Of a stretch of DNA of 36,915 bases, positions 36,221-36,915 are shown piece by piece. A model generated the notes under the pieces. It was not told the DNA's origin, made no database searches, and saw only the letters and a list, made by a program, of their open reading frames with translations. The DNA is taken from positions 1-36,915 of the forward strand of contig JAADEC010000047.1 in NCBI GenBank assembly GCA_013153595.1. Direction: 5' to 3'. A program made the position numbers and the translations under genes. Within the stretch, counting starts at the first letter, position 1, and each line of letters opens with the position of its first letter. The stretch is from Thermococci archaeon (lineage in GTDB: Archaea > Methanobacteriota_B > Thermococci > Thermococcales > Thermococcaceae).

Positions 36221-36915
36221 ATGGGCTACACGGTAAGGGATCTCTCCCTGGCCCCAAGCGGGGAGAGGAAGATAGACTGGGTCTCAAGGTTCATGCCAGT
36301 TCTCCAGACCATAAAGAGGGACTTTGAATCAAGGAAGCCCTTCAGGGGTATCAGGATAGCCGCAACGCTGCACCTCGAGATGAAGACCGCGTTTCTGCTG
36401 CTGACCCTTAAAGCGGCAGGGGCAAAGGTCTCAGCCGCAGCGAGCAACCCGCTGAGCACACAGGACGACGTTGTGGCGGCGCTGGCCAAAGCGGGGATAG
36501 AGGTTCACGCCATCAGGGGAGAGACGAGGGAGGAGTACTACGAGAACATGCACAGGGCCCTCGACTTGAGACCGAACATAATAATCGACGACGGTGCGGA
36601 CATGATCGGAACCGTGCACAGGGAGAGAACCGATCTCGTGGACGACGTGTGGGGGGCAAGCGAGGAGACCACCACAGGGGTCACGAGGCTCCGCGCCATG
36701 GAGCGCAGCGGTGTTCTCAGATTCCCCGTGATAGCGGTGAACGACTCCTACACGAAGTACCTGTTCGACAACAGGTACGGAACCGGACAGTCCGTGTGGG
36801 ACGGTGTTGTGAGGACGACCAACTTGCTCGTCGCCGGAAAGAACGTCGTCGTTGTCGGCTACGGCTGGTGCGGAAGGGGAATAGCGATGCGCGCTCGGGG
36901 CCTCGGCGCTACTGT
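36221..36915 (+). CDS. ahcY: adenosylhomocysteinase (S-adenosyl-L-homocysteine hydrolase), partial
   Basis: Hydrolyses S-adenosylhomocysteine to adenosine and homocysteine, removing the inhibitor left by methyltransferases. The frame runs past the right edge, giving 231 codons of about 420. Visible landmarks: [97 protein letters not shown], then the start of the NAD fold [29 protein letters not shown] precedes ATG 36221. Good family match by eye. Confidence 0.94.
   Translation, partial: MGYTVRDLSLAPSGERKIDWVSRFMPVLQTIKRDFESRKPFRGIRIAATLHLEMKTAFLLLTLKAAGAKVSAAASNPLSTQDDVVAALAKAGIEVHAIRGETREEYYENMHRALDLRPNIIIDDGADMIGTVHRERTDLVDDVWGASEETTTGVTRLRAMERSGVLRFPVIAVNDSYTKYLFDNRYGTGQSVWDGVVRTTNLLVAGKNVVVVGYGWCGRGIAMRARGLGAT

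Noticed and set aside
1-36915. CRISPR array, insertion sequence, integrase or att site
   Set aside because: I found no regularly spaced direct repeats, no transposase or recombinase motifs, and no duplicated tRNA 3' ends beyond the tRNA genes themselves.

Overview
This window looks like chromosomal DNA from a hyperthermophilic euryarchaeon of the order Thermococcales, most likely a fairly GC-rich Thermococcus. The gene content supports this: archaeosine tRNA-ribosyltransferase, archaeal Pus10, two KEOPS subunits (Pcc1, Cgi121), prefoldin beta, an archaeal Brix protein, NreA with a C-terminal PCNA-binding motif, RibL-type FAD synthase, archaeal prolidase, and the two enzymes that make the hyperthermophile solute di-myo-inositol phosphate (DIP). 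Promoters have archaeal TATA boxes about 25 nt before the start of short-leader or leaderless genes. Ribosome sites read GGAGG or GGTGAT. The species cannot be fixed from the sequence alone.

Layout. 1-1611 (minus) carries a zinc/manganese-type ABC transporter (permease cut by the left edge, and ATPase), divergent from tgtA (plus). 3487-6183 (minus) is a compact operon: prefoldin beta, DUF3194, a DHH phosphoesterase, a zinc-ribbon protein and an unknown protein. A secreted beta-rich protein of unknown function (6301-7371) follows pcc1 and a Brix gene on the same strand. 8378-9223 (minus) holds two small overlapping unknown genes and an HTH/Zn-ribbon regulator divergent from pus10. 10443-16167 (minus) carries a PMT-like glycosyltransferase, prolidase, a methyltransferase and a lipid-linked-glycan flippase, with a 45-codon plus-strand gene wedged between prolidase and methyltransferase. 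A tRNA Ser-Cys-Val cluster (16210-16499) follows.

16545-24123 has a ubiquitin-like SAMP/MoaD protein divergent from nreA, a phosphodiesterase translationally coupled to nreA, an orphan solute-binding lipoprotein, a PiT phosphate transporter, a processive-type GT2 glycosyltransferase and a DEAD-box helicase. tRNA-Lys and tRNA-Leu lie divergently at 24206-24474. Next come an MFS transporter, an aminotransferase and cgi121.

27768-30417 (plus) is the most coherent system in the window: a short ribbon-helix-helix regulator of CdrS type, ftsZ, a ParA/Soj ATPase and a second small ribbon-helix-helix protein, read as one cell-division and partition cluster. 30423-32681 (minus) is an operon of DUF4443-HTH regulator, pyrF, a PUA-domain RNA-binding protein and ribL. 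32885-35379 (minus) is the DIP operon. Diphthine-ammonia ligase and a right-truncated adenosylhomocysteinase close the window.

The window is dense: no stretch longer than about 200 bases lacks a protein or RNA gene. I see no insertion sequence, integrase, rRNA, CRISPR array or clear prophage. All domain calls were made by eye from the translated sequence; no database search was run.
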